From positions 23,578,030 through 23,642,029 of the forward strand of contig NC_030855.1 in assembly GCF_000208745.1 (NCBI RefSeq): a DNA stretch of 64,000 nucleotides. Reading direction: 5' to 3'. The position numbers and the translations under genes are program-made. Below, piece after piece: positions 39,668 through 53,086 of this stretch. The notes beneath the pieces were generated by a model, which was not told the DNA's origin, ran no database searches, and saw nothing but the letters and a program-made list of their open reading frames with translations. The stretch's first letter is position 1. Every line of letters begins with the position of its first letter. The stretch is from Theobroma cacao (lineage: Eukaryota; Streptophyta; Magnoliopsida; Malvales; Malvaceae).

Positions 39668-40838
39668 TTGGGTGGTGATCATGACAAGGCAGCTAGCGGA
39701 AAGGCTTTGCCTTTAACCAGGGGTTGCATGTAAATAGCGTCTTTTCCCAGTTTCGGATGTCCCACGTGTCCTTGTTTTGGTCGTGTTTGTCATTACGTGT
39801 CCTAAGTAGATGTTAAGAGCTGACTAAAGCTTTAGCCGCCCTTCCTCCTTTTTTGTGAGTAATGATGCCTAAGGTTTGTGGAATGGTGCTGGCTCAAACG
39901 CTACAGCCCCCACGGTGTCTAGGTGATCTTTGGTCATTCAAGATCCGGCCGTGAGCGGCGGCGATGGTAATGAGCTACTCTTATTATTATTATTTGAATA
40001 AATAAATTTAAGGGTATTGTATTATGTGAATAAATATGTTATTTAATTAATTAATTTTGTGTTCATCAATGGAAGAGCTTATGGTTGAATTATTGCGGTG
40101 AGCAAGTGGATAAGGGTGCCACTAACATGATACGTGGACCCACCTTTGATGGATAAGGGTACACAAAAATCAAGTTGGTTTGGGTCCTTTTCGTTTCCAT
40201 TTCCTGCGCCAGCTGCCAAAGTGTCATTCGGCTGAGGTCACTTTCGGGCCATCAATCATACATGTCATTTTTGCAGGCCCCTCCCTCCATTGAAGAAGTC
40301 TTCATTTTCTTTCTTTGTGGTTGCAGACAAGGCTAAACATTTCCATTTACAAGAATAAGAAAGGGAACTACTCAACCAAACCTAATAGTATCAACAGTGT
40401 CATGTGGGTTTAAGGTGTGAAATTGTTCTGCCACGTGTACAATTTTTGCATGCATCTCAAATTTTTTTAAGAAATATAAGAAATATTATTCTATAACAAA
40501 TAACACAAAAGGGTTAAAGTATGTGGAATTTCTGTTATTTGAAGAAGAACATATACATATCCCACAGCATTGTGTTAAATTTATGCGTGAGCAGATGTTC
40601 AATGAAATCTAGCAAGACTAGCATAACATATAACGATAGCAATTCTAATCCTTAGTTTGAAGGAGATAAACTACTCTAAGCCCAAGGTAACTGTCAAAAC
40701 CAAATCTATTTCAGATTTCATATGTTCTGTAATGTAATAATGTATATAAAGTATATACTTCGGAAGAGCAATGTGCAACATCTTGTGCTTGTCGACAAAG
40801 CCGGTAGTAAATTTCGTCTTTATCAATTTGGATTTCTC
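39668..40838. other. Spacer between convergent DYL1 and RING1 genes
   Basis: It contains the 3' UTRs of both genes. AATAAATAAA at about 39997-40006 is a plausible polyadenylation signal for DYL1. I see no other gene. Confidence 0.5.
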
Positions 40839-43800
40839 CTACTTTTTCTGATATGCCAGAAGCTGAAAAATAACACAAACCAAATGGTAATGAATTCGGA
40901 AAACGAAGTATGGGGTAAGGGACGATAGTGAACTTATTTATATGCATGCATTAGCAATTAGCATACTTCCGGATGCAATAGTCGAAAGGTATTAACATTT
41001 ATTCCAGAGATGGAGCTTACCAAATGGCCATGACTGGATCTTTGCCTACCAAGTCCTGCCAATGTTTCTTCCTCTTTTAAAACTTGCAAGCTATCTCTGA
41101 CTGAATCAACTAATCCGGGCTTGGTCATAACAAAGGTTGACATGTTGGCCATAGAGTAGGACCCTTTTACCAGGTAGATTTCAATTTCCCTGGCTTGCAA
41201 AGCAGTTTGCAGAGCTACATACTAGGTAAGAGGTCAATTAAGAATGAGTTTCAGTTGTCCAAGGTTTTGAAATGTAATAGACTGTTATTAAATGAACAAC
41301 AAGGTTTCTGATGGAAGAATAATTACCTGGCACAATTGCCTAACCAACAAAGTAGGCCTGCAGCAAAGGTAAGGCTGCTGTAAACTGGGAATTCTTTGTT
41401 CATCAACTGAAACAAGCATCAGGTGGATATCGAGCTGAAAGCAGATAAAGCTAATCATTAATCCAAAGATTTTAGCAAGTTCAAGTGAGAACTCTAAAAC
41501 AACGATAATCCAGAATACCATCAATGATCATTTCAAGAACTTGTCAGCTGCAGAGGTGCTTTTATGTATCAATTTCACAGTGGTTAAAGGGATATGTTTT
41601 GAACTCAGTAAGGTACACAATTTACCATGACAGACTACGTAAAATCACGACCAAAAAATCAACATTACCTCATCATCCTTCTCCTTTAGGTTCCGGAGAC
41701 AATCCACCAACTTAGAGAGGCGGCTGTTTCGGACATTCTTTCCATTTCCACCATTCAAACTGCCATGTCGTGTGTGACTGCGCATGCCGCCTGCTCCCCA
41801 GTGAAGCCTTTCTGAGGGCCAGACAAGTGGTGCAGATACACCCAAGGATTCTCTATTCACTTCCGAGTCAGTTTCGTCACCAACCCCATCTGCACTAGCA
41901 GCTGAAGATGGATGAGAAAACCGACCACCCCATCTCTTTGATCTCTTTGGTTTGACCTCAGTATGATGCTCATCGGCAGAAGTTGAATCTCTGCTTCCAT
42001 CTCCATTAGCATTTTCATTGTCATCAGACTCTTGAGGTTCAGAAGTTCGATGTTTTCTCCCCCCGTGATGGCGACTTTGTGATCTCCTTACAATTGCAGA
42101 TGCAGTGGCTCTAACCGTTCGTTTCTTACCAACAACTTCTGATTGCCGGCGCAAAGTCTGGGCAATGGAAGCTTGGATCTGATGCAAATTTTCAGATTAG
42201 AATTTAATTAATTGCTTTAATTTATTAACCATCACTTTATTTATTTATTGTATTAAAGAAGGAGGACACAAAATCAATGGATGCAATTTGACTGCGAAGA
42301 ATACTTTAAGTTAGCATATAGGCACAAAGACTGGAGTAAACTAGCAATCTGATACCTCACCTGCTTATTCCGAGCTTTCTCCTCCTCATGGAAAGCCAAT
42401 TCCTAAACCACATAGTTAGTGATGAATAATTGAGTTTCAATAATAACAAGGCAACAATCTGCTCTGTAAGAGATCAACCAAACTTTACCTCTTCCTCATA
42501 TTTGTCAATATCCGGATATAAGGCTGCAATTAGGGCATCGTAGTTAGGATCATCTCTTAGAGACCGGCGACTAGCACAATGTGTGCGGCAAGCAGGGCAC
42601 TCATTGTTCCTGCCATTAGATGCAAGAAACATTAACAAGAAGAAAAAGCTTATGAGCTCACAAGTCACAGTTAACCATGGAACTTTATAAGATCATCCCA
42701 AACCAAACCCAGGTCAGGAAATCTGATCCCACATTACAATGAACTACTGAGGAGAGTGGTAATAGTTTGAACATACCCCATTCTCATAGATTTGTCAATA
42801 CATTCTCTACAGAAGCGATGTAAGCATTCCATTACAGTTCTTGTTTTGCGAATGATCCCTTAATTAAGGAAAAAAAAGAGATAATGAATTTTCTTTCAGC
42901 AAAACTTGATGCTTATGTTATGTGTTATACACATAATATTGTTTCAATAAGAGAAAAGGCGAAAACAGAATCATACACCCCATTCTAAGTGACTTTCTGT
43001 GAAACTTGATTCTACATTTTCAGATATGTTGAACAATCTAGTAGTATCAACACCTGATATAATAATTAGAAACTTGGAAAGCTATTAAAATAGGTTTAAC
43101 AACATCTTATGGGAATAATTTAATTCATTTCATCTCTTTATCTGCCGTTTTGGTTGCCTTGTATGAAAAGAATGAGAAGCCATCCTCAGCCCTTGAGCAA
43201 GTTTCAGAATTCTATGCTCCTATGTTCAGATCTATGGTCAAAATTCATAGATTAATTCACTCAATTCAGTTTTAGAACAAGTGACAAAGGAAATTTTAAT
43301 ATTTGGGTACTTTGAACAGAATGTCAAGCCTTTTTTGTTTTGTTAATTTTTAGTTTTAGGGTAACAAAATTATCTAGCCAGATCTTACAATATTGTCAAT
43401 TCTCCACCTGGTTTTTTACAGATATCATAATAAAGTGTTAATTATCCCCACTTCTTTTTTTCTTTCTGTTCAATGGCTTACATTGTCCATTAATACCTTT
43501 CAAGAAAAAAATATAATAATTCATTCCAATCGATGTAAACAATGTAAAAATCTTTTTTTTTTCTTTTTTTTATAGGTTGTTTCAACAAAAATTAGGGGGT
43601 CCAACTACTTCGGAATATGAAAAGCTACAAAGCTGAGATATCAGATTTGCAAGCAAAGTATAATGAGCTCTTGGGCTAGCATGAGGTGACCTGCAAAGGC
43701 GTCTGATTTGATTTATTTGAGTAAGGTCTGCATGGTAGCATCTTCAACTAAATAGGTGAAATGCTATTATGTCCATTATCACAGCAAAATGTACCCAGCT

Positions 43801-45979
43801 CCATAACAAGAATAACAAGGAGATAATTAAATTATAGAACATTTGCGGAACATATAACAAGAAAATCATAATGCCAAATAGCAACTTGAATCTGTAAGCC
43901 CTCTGAAATTTAATATAGTAAACAAAAAATTCTTGAACAACATACCTAGGCAGATTGGGCATTGTACTTCTTTGCGTATGTCAGCCGATTTTACTAGAAT
44001 ATACCTACAATGAAACACAAGGGAAGCATTGTTAGCATATTATGCAGTTAACAAGCGATATATAGTTCACCATTCTATTTCTCTTTTCATCCTCAAGTAT
44101 AAGTATAAAACTTTTTGCCAGATATGTAAACAGTAAATATGCAGGCCAAATTGATTGGATAACACCTTTGCGGAATAAAACCAATATACATCCTTTCAAT
44201 TAATTAGATTTCATCCTTAAACCTGTTTAACTTGAATTCCATTTTACAAGGCTATGTCCATGCATTAATCAAACGCAACTCATAAACCACAAGGTTACTG
44301 CAATACTGCTCAGCAAATTTAAATGATTATCAATGCACTTGTCCAAACTTTAAGAATTATAGCCTCTGCAGAAGAAAGGAAAAACACTGGAACTTTTGAG
44401 AATAGTAGCATTTTCAGACAAATAAGCCCTTTCTCAAGAGAATAATACTATAAGGAATTAACCAATATTGTGTAAGGACACCATTTTTCATCCTGAAGAA
44501 GCACCTCATATTACTATAAAGAATATTAACACAATTATTGAACAAGGATGCAAATATCAAAGACCATCAATGGGATAACATGGACACTTGGACATCTTAT
44601 GATGCATCTATGAAGATTAATCAGAAACCACCTATACATCAGAATTTCTAACTATTTTAAGAAAAATGGGATCCCAACATTAAAGCATCCTGGCAGTTGA
44701 CTGTCATATCATCACCACCTCATGAAGTTAAGTATTAGACATTTTGGAACAATGACAAACATTTTGACAGGAAGATCAATAATGAGACCACCACAGGAAA
44801 ATATTTGCTTTCCCAACCAGTAACTGTCAAATCAAGACAAGCTAATGAACCAACAGGGACACCTCTCTAAAATTGCAACTACAGCTTAACAGCAACCACT
44901 TCAGTTTGAATAAAGAAGATAAATTCTCAAAATATATAGTCTATTTTGATACAGTAACTGTTGTTTCGACCAAAGCACTCCAACAGTATAGTGTCATCAT
45001 GCACTGATCATATAGCAGCTTACCAAAAGCACCAAGATATAAAGACCAAGAGAAAGATCCCAGGACCAAGCAGAGGCAGCTTGACCCAGAGTAAACAGAC
45101 AAGAACCCATAAGCGGTTAATCCCATCTTATATACTTTCTAGATCATATCCTCTTAAAGTTGGTCAACAACCTTTACAGCGAGCCGGCAACGCAGAAAAT
45201 GCCTAAAAATTGCACTTAAAACCAATCGAGATGAAGTTCAGAAACATGGAGAAATCAAAATCCCAGTCCTCATACGTAGATGAATATACGCAGATAATGC
45301 GTGGAGGTGCAAATCTTAGCCAGTTACACAAAGCTACAACTATTGTTACAACGCTGAAAATACTCTCATGCAAGCCAGACTAGAAATGAATGGCACAGAC
45401 CGCAAATCAAAACTCCAGGCAGTTTCATTAAAAAGAAGCGGTACCCGTTTAAAAATAAAGCACGGAAAAAGCAACCAATCAGAAAAAAAGGGAAGTTCTT
45501 GAAAGCTTAAAAATAGCCATGTCGGGGAAGTTAGACTGTTAGTACCAAGAAAACCCACAACAAGCCTTCCTTTGAAAGTGCAAAAAAGAAACCATGCAGA
45601 TCGCAGAAAACCAAAGGCCCGGCCATTGACGCATTAAACAGTTATACAAGAATAACGAACAAAAAGGAGCAAATCGATTTGAAATAATAAAGAGTGGAAG
45701 AAGCTTACTCTTGTTCTTCTTCGTTACAAGGAGAAGGGCTGCGATCAGATTCTGTAAAACCTAAAGGAACACCTCAATCAAGAAAAACAAAAAACAAAAA
45801 AACCTGGATCGTTCTTTTTATCGTAAATCTTATAGTCGGTTAGGTGTACCATCAGCAGCATCTTCGGTTTCTTGCTGGTGTTGTTCATGGTTGTTCCTGT
45901 CGTCGAGAAGCAGAGGATCGTCGTCTTCTGGTGAGGTGGCGGTGATGGCGGCTTCGGAAGAACGCTTCTGTGCTGGCAT
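40839..45979 (-). CDS. RING1A: RING1-type Polycomb E3 ubiquitin ligase (PRC1 component)
   Basis: Ten coding exons on the minus strand: 45979-45850, 45751-45709, 44004-43946, 42858-42777, 42609-42489, 42402-42361, 42178-41669, 41434-41327, 41221-41021 and 40862-40839. All phases agree, giving 439 residues. The acidic N-terminus is followed by a C3HC4 RING finger with C73, C76, C89, H91, C94, C97, C109 and C112 (CPICLG, CLHRFCREC, NNECPACR). The family segment RTHCASRRSLRDDPN and a DELAFHE-like linker come next, then a basic, serine-rich middle. The C-terminal RAWUL ubiquitin-like region (about 330-439) contains PYLCCRPTLLVRQL. RING1 proteins place ubiquitin on histone H2A in PRC1 and maintain repression of developmental genes. 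I cannot tell RING1A from RING1B by eye. The last exon carries only seven codons and the stop. The RING finger is split over three exons. Confidence 0.93.
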
Positions 45980-48157
45980 TTGCTGGTTTGCTTTCTCTTC
46001 TATTTGTATTGGAAAAAAAAAACAAGAAAAGGAAAGAAACAATTCAAAGCGAAAGAACCAGAATGGGATTTTGGAATGGATTGATTGCGGTGAAGACGGG
46101 AAGATGAGGAAGGTGAAGGTGGTGAAACAGGAGGAATGTTGCTTGACTTTTCTTCCCTTCCCTTCCCTTCCCTTCCCAGTCCTTTGCTTTTTCTCTTTTT
46201 CCTTTATTTTTGTTGTTCAGTGTTTGACGAGGGCGGATGGGTAGAGAAAAGGAAATGAGAGAAAGCTGCTGCTCGCGGCCTTCCACGGCTTGCTATTCAT
46301 ACGTATACATATACGCTGTTTTTGTACGTATGTATGTACTTTATACATATATAGAGTATAATAGTATTATTTTAATTTTCCACCCAAAAAGCCCAATTAT
46401 TGGTCTTCACTTGCCGAAATTAAATTACAAAAAAAATTCAATGTCCAGCTTAGTTATGTATACATCTATAAATTTAATTTCATGTGTTTTAGATTCATGA
46501 AATTAATAAATAAAAGAAATATAATATCTTTAGTAGTATATAAAAATTTGAAACAATTATTTAAGTAAGAAAATTATGTAGACCAACGAAAACCCTTACT
46601 TAAAATTCCCGACCTAGGATCTACTAAAAGGTTTCACATTAATAAAGAATTAAATAAATTTAGATATTATTTGTTACATATTAATATATTTTTAATTTAA
46701 AAGAGATAATTATTAAGTGAAAGATAATTTTTTTTTATAAATTTAAACTGATTCCATATACGAAATTTGTGATAACAAAATGTTATTGACATTTTTCTTA
46801 CTGTATTATATTATAATTTAAATTTAAAATCTTAAATGGTTTTTATTACTGGTTTTAATTTAATTTAAATTATATTTCTTTTATGTTCAATTTGACAAGA
46901 ATCGATTTGTCCATATCAAGCAAAAGTAGAAACCATTCATGATTGCAGGTCACGTTGATTTGGACACGAACCAAATAAGATGATCAATCAGATGGGATAG
47001 AGAACAATAAAAAATTTGGGAGACGGTGAACGTTTGGTTAACGAGAAAATCCATGTAGCTTGGTTTTCCCACATTCATAAGGGGAATAAAAAATAGTAAC
47101 TCAATTAATTTTATTATTAATTAAAATAATTTATATCATTTTATATTAAGTGATGATATTGTAATTTATTGATATATTATAATAAATAATATAAATATAA
47201 TAATAATGACATAATAACGTGATTACGTTATAATTTTATTTTTTATATCAATATCACATTATTATCTTATGTATATAAAAATGATAAATTTTATTTTAAT
47301 TAATAATAATTAATTAATTATAAATTATAAAAATATATTTAACAAAAATAAAAAATAAAAACATAATTAAAGAATAAAGAATTTTAAAAAATAATTCAAT
47401 AACTTTTTATATAAAATCAAAAGATTCAAAAAGAATAAATTGTTACCATCCCTTCATTAAAACGAAATATATGTAAGACAATGTTAGGTAAAGACATTAG
47501 GTTAGAATCAATATAAGCCAAACAAATGCCTTTTTTTAATTTCTTGAAAAATAAATATATTAAAATTAAAAAATAAATTTTAATAAAATAGACACCTTAT
47601 AATCTTTTGATTGTAAATTAAGCTCAGTTATTAAATTTTTTATTTTTATTAAAGTAATTATAAAGTATTTATTACTGCAATACTATTAAAACGATATATT
47701 AAAAAATGTACCAAATAATTTTATACTAATACTATTATATGTTTTTGTATTTCCTTCTCTTTTTTTTTTCTATGCAACGTATTTTTTGTTGGTTTGCCTT
47801 TTTTTAATAAAAAAATTAATCCCGCAAAAAACAAAAAGCAATCGGCCGTCCACGTAAGAGTATAACGAAGAAAACAGAAAGAACGGGCCCACCAAACAGA
47901 TCCGACGGCCACGACTTGCGAGATAGAACCGCTCGCGCGTCCATTCCTAGACGGCGCCGTTTTCCTTATCCACCCGCCTCGTAAAGCGTATACTACATTT
48001 CTGTTTTCTAGGAAGCTCGACAAGTCAAATATATCCACAAGTAGTTGCTGTTGTGGTGTTTTTTTCCATCTCCCTCTTCAACCAAAAACTCCTAAAATTT
48101 TTTATTATATCTCAAGGGATTCATTCGGTTAATCCTTTGCCATTTTTTTTGGTCAAA
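45980..48157. other. Divergent intergenic region between RING1 and DEG15
   Basis: The first 300 bases hold the RING1 leader and promoter, with a TTCCC repeat. The interior, about 46.3-47.8 kb, is very AT-rich and has no supported gene. The last 300 bases form the less AT-rich DEG15 promoter. No matrix-attachment or transposon structure could be confirmed by eye. Confidence 0.5.
46153..46177. repeat. (TTCCC)5 pentanucleotide repeat
   Basis: Five perfect TTCCC units lie 174-198 bases upstream of the RING1 ATG. On the gene strand this is a GGGAA purine tract, probably in the leader or core promoter. Confidence 0.9.
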
Positions 48158-51100
48158 ATGGGTCTTCCTGAAACAGTAGATTTTGTTCGGAATTTCTCTG
48201 TTTTGGTCAGAGTACAAGGCCCTGTAAGCCCGATTTGCGTGTGCGACCCTGTTTTTCTTTCTATTTTTGTTATTCTCTTTGAATATTTAGTAAATTTATG
48301 TTTTTTTTTTAATTGATGTAGGATCCAAAGGGGCTGAAGATGAGGAAACATGCCTTTCATCAATACCAGTGAGTTAAAATTTGTTTTGAGTTTCGTTATA
48401 TTTTTGTTTTTTTTTTTTTCAATTTGTTGAGTCTTTTTTCTTTTTCTCTGTTGTTGGGTATTGTAGTTCTGGTAAAACGACACTGTCAGCTTCAGGGATG
48501 CTATTACCTGACACCCTTTACAACACTGAGGTGGCTAAGTGTATCTGGGACAGTGATGGTGATCAGAATTTGATGTTAGTTATGACAGTTGCTTCTGTCG
48601 TTGAGCCTTTTCTTACAATTCAACATAGAGAAAACCTTTCTCAGGTGGTGTTTCATTATAGTAAATATATGGCCTTTTAATTTTGGTATGATTGCTTACT
48701 TTACTGGGTTTTTGTGGTTATTGTGCTCCTTCTTGTTTTGTTGTAGGGTCTACCCGAGTTGATTCCCGGTGCTCAGATTGATATTATGGTTGAGGTATAA
48801 GATGTCAGATGGTTGTTGATTAATTTAGAATGATAATTTGTTTAAGTTAATTTTTTGAGTTGAGTTTAATGGGATGGTGTGTTTTGATTTTGTAGGAAAA
48901 TATGGGAGTGAATTTGGATAAAGGAGCTTCTTGTTGGGTTGCTGCACGATTACTGAAAATGGTGGGCGTTTAAATTGTTAATGTGCGTATTTAGAGTTTA
49001 AAAGCTATAAGAGCACTTTAATTCACACTAATATGTGTTGCACTTGATAATTTTGAATGAATATATTTCTGATTGTGACTAACCAACGAATTTTGAAGGT
49101 TGATGTTCCTAGATCATCCCGTGCTCTTCAATCCCTTGTTGAAGCTTCTTCAGGCTCACAAGAGCATGGGTGGGAGTTTGGTTGGTCCTTGGCTTCAACT
49201 CATCAGCCTTCAGTGGATAGTATTCAGACACAGGCAAGCACATGAACTTTTTTATTGTATTCTTTGGTCATTCTTGCCTCATAGCAGCTTTGTGGAATTT
49301 TTATGTGAACTAAATGTTTTTCTCCTTATTATTTTGAGTGGCTATTTTTGGTGTAAAGAAGAAATTCTGGACATTGAACCAAAGCATTTTATTCTTCAGA
49401 AGTGAGAATTTCGTTCCTTGTGTTCCTCAGGGATCAGTTGTATGCAAACCAAAACTCTTCTTGAGTGAAATATTTACTTGAATTACACTAGTCAATAAAA
49501 AGTTGCTTTGCAATAGATCCTGGATGTTTTTGTGCTCATGTTTGAGTTAGCTTTTTTTCCCCCTTTATTTGCTCCTTGTTGGAGATCCAACAAGATCTGA
49601 CGTAGAAGCTTTATTTCAGATCGAGTATGATAAAAAAATTTTGATGGAGCGCCAGAGGCTACTGGTGGGGGAATTAAGCAGTCCTAGTCTCATGGCCAGG
49701 TCAACAACTAGAATCGCTGTCCTTGGAGTTAACTTGTATTTAAATGTAACATTTCTTTCACTCGTTACTCTTTCCTTTTTGTTAATATACTGTGTGACGG
49801 CAACTGATATGGTAGCAAATGATTAATGTTTTGAGACTTTCTGGTTGGCATGTTTATTTTTCTTGATTTAGCCCTTAATGATGTGGATTTTCATGAGATA
49901 GGACCTACCAAATATTGGGATATCACCTCTGAATAAAAGGGGAGAATTCCTTCTGGCAATGGGATCTCCGTTTGGCATCCTCTCACCTGTGCACTTCTTT
50001 AACAGGTAATGCTTCTTCCCTATGTAAATATCTTTTACATTTTAGTAAGTTTACATTGACAATAACCAACTTGTTTGCCAAATTAGTTTTCATCAGTCAA
50101 AAACTCCAAATACAAGATCATTGATTCTTGTAGGATATGTCATGGAACTAATCTGTTTGGGTATTTAACTGTTGCAATCAACCATCAGTAGTTCTCTCTG
50201 TCTCTCTCAACATGGTATATCATTTTGCTTTCTTATGGTCTCTTTGGAGTTCTACTGTTTCAATAATGTAATTGCTTGATCCAGCATATCAATGGGATCT
50301 GTTGCCAACTGCTATCCACCTAAATCATCTGACAGAGCATTGCTGATGGCTGACATTCGATGTCTTCCTGGTGAGGATATTTCCGTGTTTTGTTACCTAT
50401 GCATTTTTTATGCCACAGAGTCTTAATTATGATTTGACAATCAACTCTGCTAGGAATGGAAGGTGGTCCTGTTTTTGGTGATCAAAACACATTAGTAGGT
50501 ATCTTGATTATACCTTTGAGGCAAAAGAGCAGTGATGCTGAGATTCAGGTAACTTACAAGTGTTTCTCATATTCATTTTCTTTAAACTTTCTCATAGTTA
50601 ATGCATCACAAAAAATTGTAGCCTTGGGTAACAGCTAGTGATTCCGTGGGAAGCCATTGCAAGTGCTTGCAGTGACTTGCTGCTGAAGGAGCCACAAATT
50701 GCAGAAAAGGGGATTCATATTAACAAGGGAAACTTAAATGCTGTAGGGAATGGATTATTGTCTAACAGCAATGGTTCAAATGAACTCTGCTGTTACAATC
50801 ATGATCATCCTAATTCATCGTGCCCTTCACGTTTACCAATTGAGAAGGCAATGGCTTCTATATGTCTTATTACCATTGACGATGGTGTATGGGCATCAGG
50901 TGTTGTGCTCAATGATCAAGGCCTAATACTCACAAATGCTCACCTGTTGGAACCATGGCGATTTGGGAAAACAACTGTAGGAACTGGGACGAGAACCGAG
51001 GTGCCATTCTTCCCACCTGAAGAATCTGCATCTCCTGAGGGTAAAGGATTTAACAGGTACCAGAAAAGTAGCATGCCACCATTTTCACTGAAGATTGTCA

Positions 51101-53086
51101 ATTCTTCTGTGGTTGATGATCACAAAGGCAACAAGTTGAAGTCACTTTACCATGGACATAGAAGTATACGTGTTAGACTTGGTCATCTGGACCCTTGGAT
51201 TTGGTGTGAGGCTAAGGTAGTATATATTTGCAGGGGACCTCTGGATGTTGCCCTTCTGCAACTTGATCGTATTCCTGATAAGCTTAGCTCTATTGTGGTG
51301 GATTTTGCTCAACCATCTTTAGGATCAAAGGCATATGTTATTGGACATGGACTACTGGCACCAAGATGCGGTAAAAGCGTTGTTTATTGTATCTATTTGT
51401 TTGTGGTTGTCTTGATGCGGAATGAGATAATTCTGCTGTGTTTACATGACACTTTAGTTGAGCTTTTTTGTTTTGTCTTGGACTTTTTTATTGTTCATGT
51501 GGAACCTTCACACGTGAAGTTTCCAATCTTACCATCATAAGTATCTATGGGTTGGCTCTCCCATTTTGATTCTAATCTCTGTTAGTTATAGAACTTAAAA
51601 CTGCTCATTTTCCAAAATTAAGTACCCCCTTTTAAGTATGTGTCAGTTTACATGGTCCAGTGACACCATATCTCCTGAGAATTTCTAACTCAATCAGATC
51701 AACTGAATTTTTTACTCTGATGCATATAGGAGCATGAAATTTTCTTGATGCTATGATGTTAAAGGACTGAGTACCCTGGGATTTTTTTGTATACTTTCCA
51801 CTGAATAACCAACTTCTGAACACTTTTCGTTTCTCTTGATTTTTTTTTACTTAAAAATCTGTTATTGCACTGAATTTCGCAGGCTTCGCCCCTTCTGTTT
51901 GTTCTGGAGTGGTAGCAAAAGTAGTGAAAGCAGAGATGCCTTTATATTACAAATCTCTTCTACCGGGGGATTCTGAATTTCCAGCAATGCTTGAAACAAC
52001 TGCTGCTGTTCATCCTGGTGGAAGCGGTGGTGCTGTTGTCAATTCAGATGGTCGTTTGATTGGACTTGTTACAAGGTAAAGCAGACAGTAATTGTGCAAA
52101 AATGAGCTATCTTTAGGGGCTAATTCTCTTGTGCAAACTTGTGTTGTTTATTTGTGCATTCCTCATGATGTGTCTCATATTACTCTGATATCATATTGGT
52201 TAGTCAGAAATGCTCTTTTGCATATTCTTGTTGCTATTGTTGTTTTTGGGGGAGTAAATGCTTCATATTGCAGAAGAAAGTAACAGCTTTGTTTTATTTT
52301 GTGTTTCTGTTTAAGTAAGCCTAGGATATTTTGTTGTTGTTGTGTCTGTTTAATTAAGCTCTTCAGTGCTTGCTAATTAGACAGTTTTTGATGAGTTATA
52401 TTCTTGATACAGCAACGCCAGGCATGGTGGAGGAACAGTTATACCATACTTGAACTTTAGCATTCCAAGTGCAGTTTTGATGCCTATCTTTCAGTTTGCA
52501 AGAGGTTAGTTAGTATAGTAACCGTATACTATGTTGAGTATGAAATAATTTCATTGTTTTCCCTCTATTTTGTTGCTAAAAGTTGTTGTTTTATGAAGCA
52601 TTATAAGCCAAAAAAAATAAGTCATGACAGAAAACTAGATTTTGATGCAGCAAAGCCTTCATCCTACTTGCAAGTAGTGATTATGTAAATGCTCCTAAGG
52701 CTTTCTGCTCTGTTTAGAACGATGTTTATACTTGCTTGTGGTAGTGAGCATCAAAAGGAGATTATTTGGAGTCCTCTTTTCTTGATAAGTTTCCAAATTA
52801 GTTTTGTTTTTCTTCATCAGACATGCAAGATTTATCGCCTCTGCAAAATCTTGATCAACCAAATGAACACCTTTCTTCAGTATGGGCATTGATGCCTCCA
52901 TTATCTCACAAGCCAGGGCTGCCGCCTGAACTTCCACAGTCACTACTAGAGGATAACAACAACGAAGAGGGGAAGGGTTCTCGGTTTGCTAAATTTATAG
53001 CAGAACGGAACGAATTGTTGAAGAGGCCAGCTCAATTTGGCAAAGTGGAAAGACTCCCTAATGAGATTCTTCCTAGTAAGTTATGA
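48158..53086 (+). CDS. DEG15: Peroxisomal/glyoxysomal processing protease DEG15
   Basis: Fourteen exons: 48158-48223, 48322-48368, 48467-48644, 48747-48794, 48896-48961, 49099-49233, 49620-49745, 49902-50005, 50285-50370, 50454-50548, 50635-51370, 51883-52075, 52413-52504 and 52821-53086. Phases agree and the product is 745 residues. The trypsin-like Deg/HtrA catalytic triad is visible as His420 ([12 protein letters not shown]), Asp521 ([11 protein letters not shown]) and Ser610 ([14 protein letters not shown]). The protein ends in SKL, a type 1 peroxisomal targeting signal. In Arabidopsis DEG15 removes the cleavable PTS2 presequence from imported matrix proteins such as malate dehydrogenase, switching between monomer and calmodulin-bound dimer. 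The intron after 49233 begins with GC rather than GT. There is no PDZ domain, as expected. An AATAAA at about 53270 may be the polyadenylation signal. Confidence 0.94.

Noticed and set aside
40958..41020. Read-through tail of RING1 into the last intron
   Set aside because: A good GT donor follows 41021 and a short in-frame exon at 40862 restores the family-like ending.
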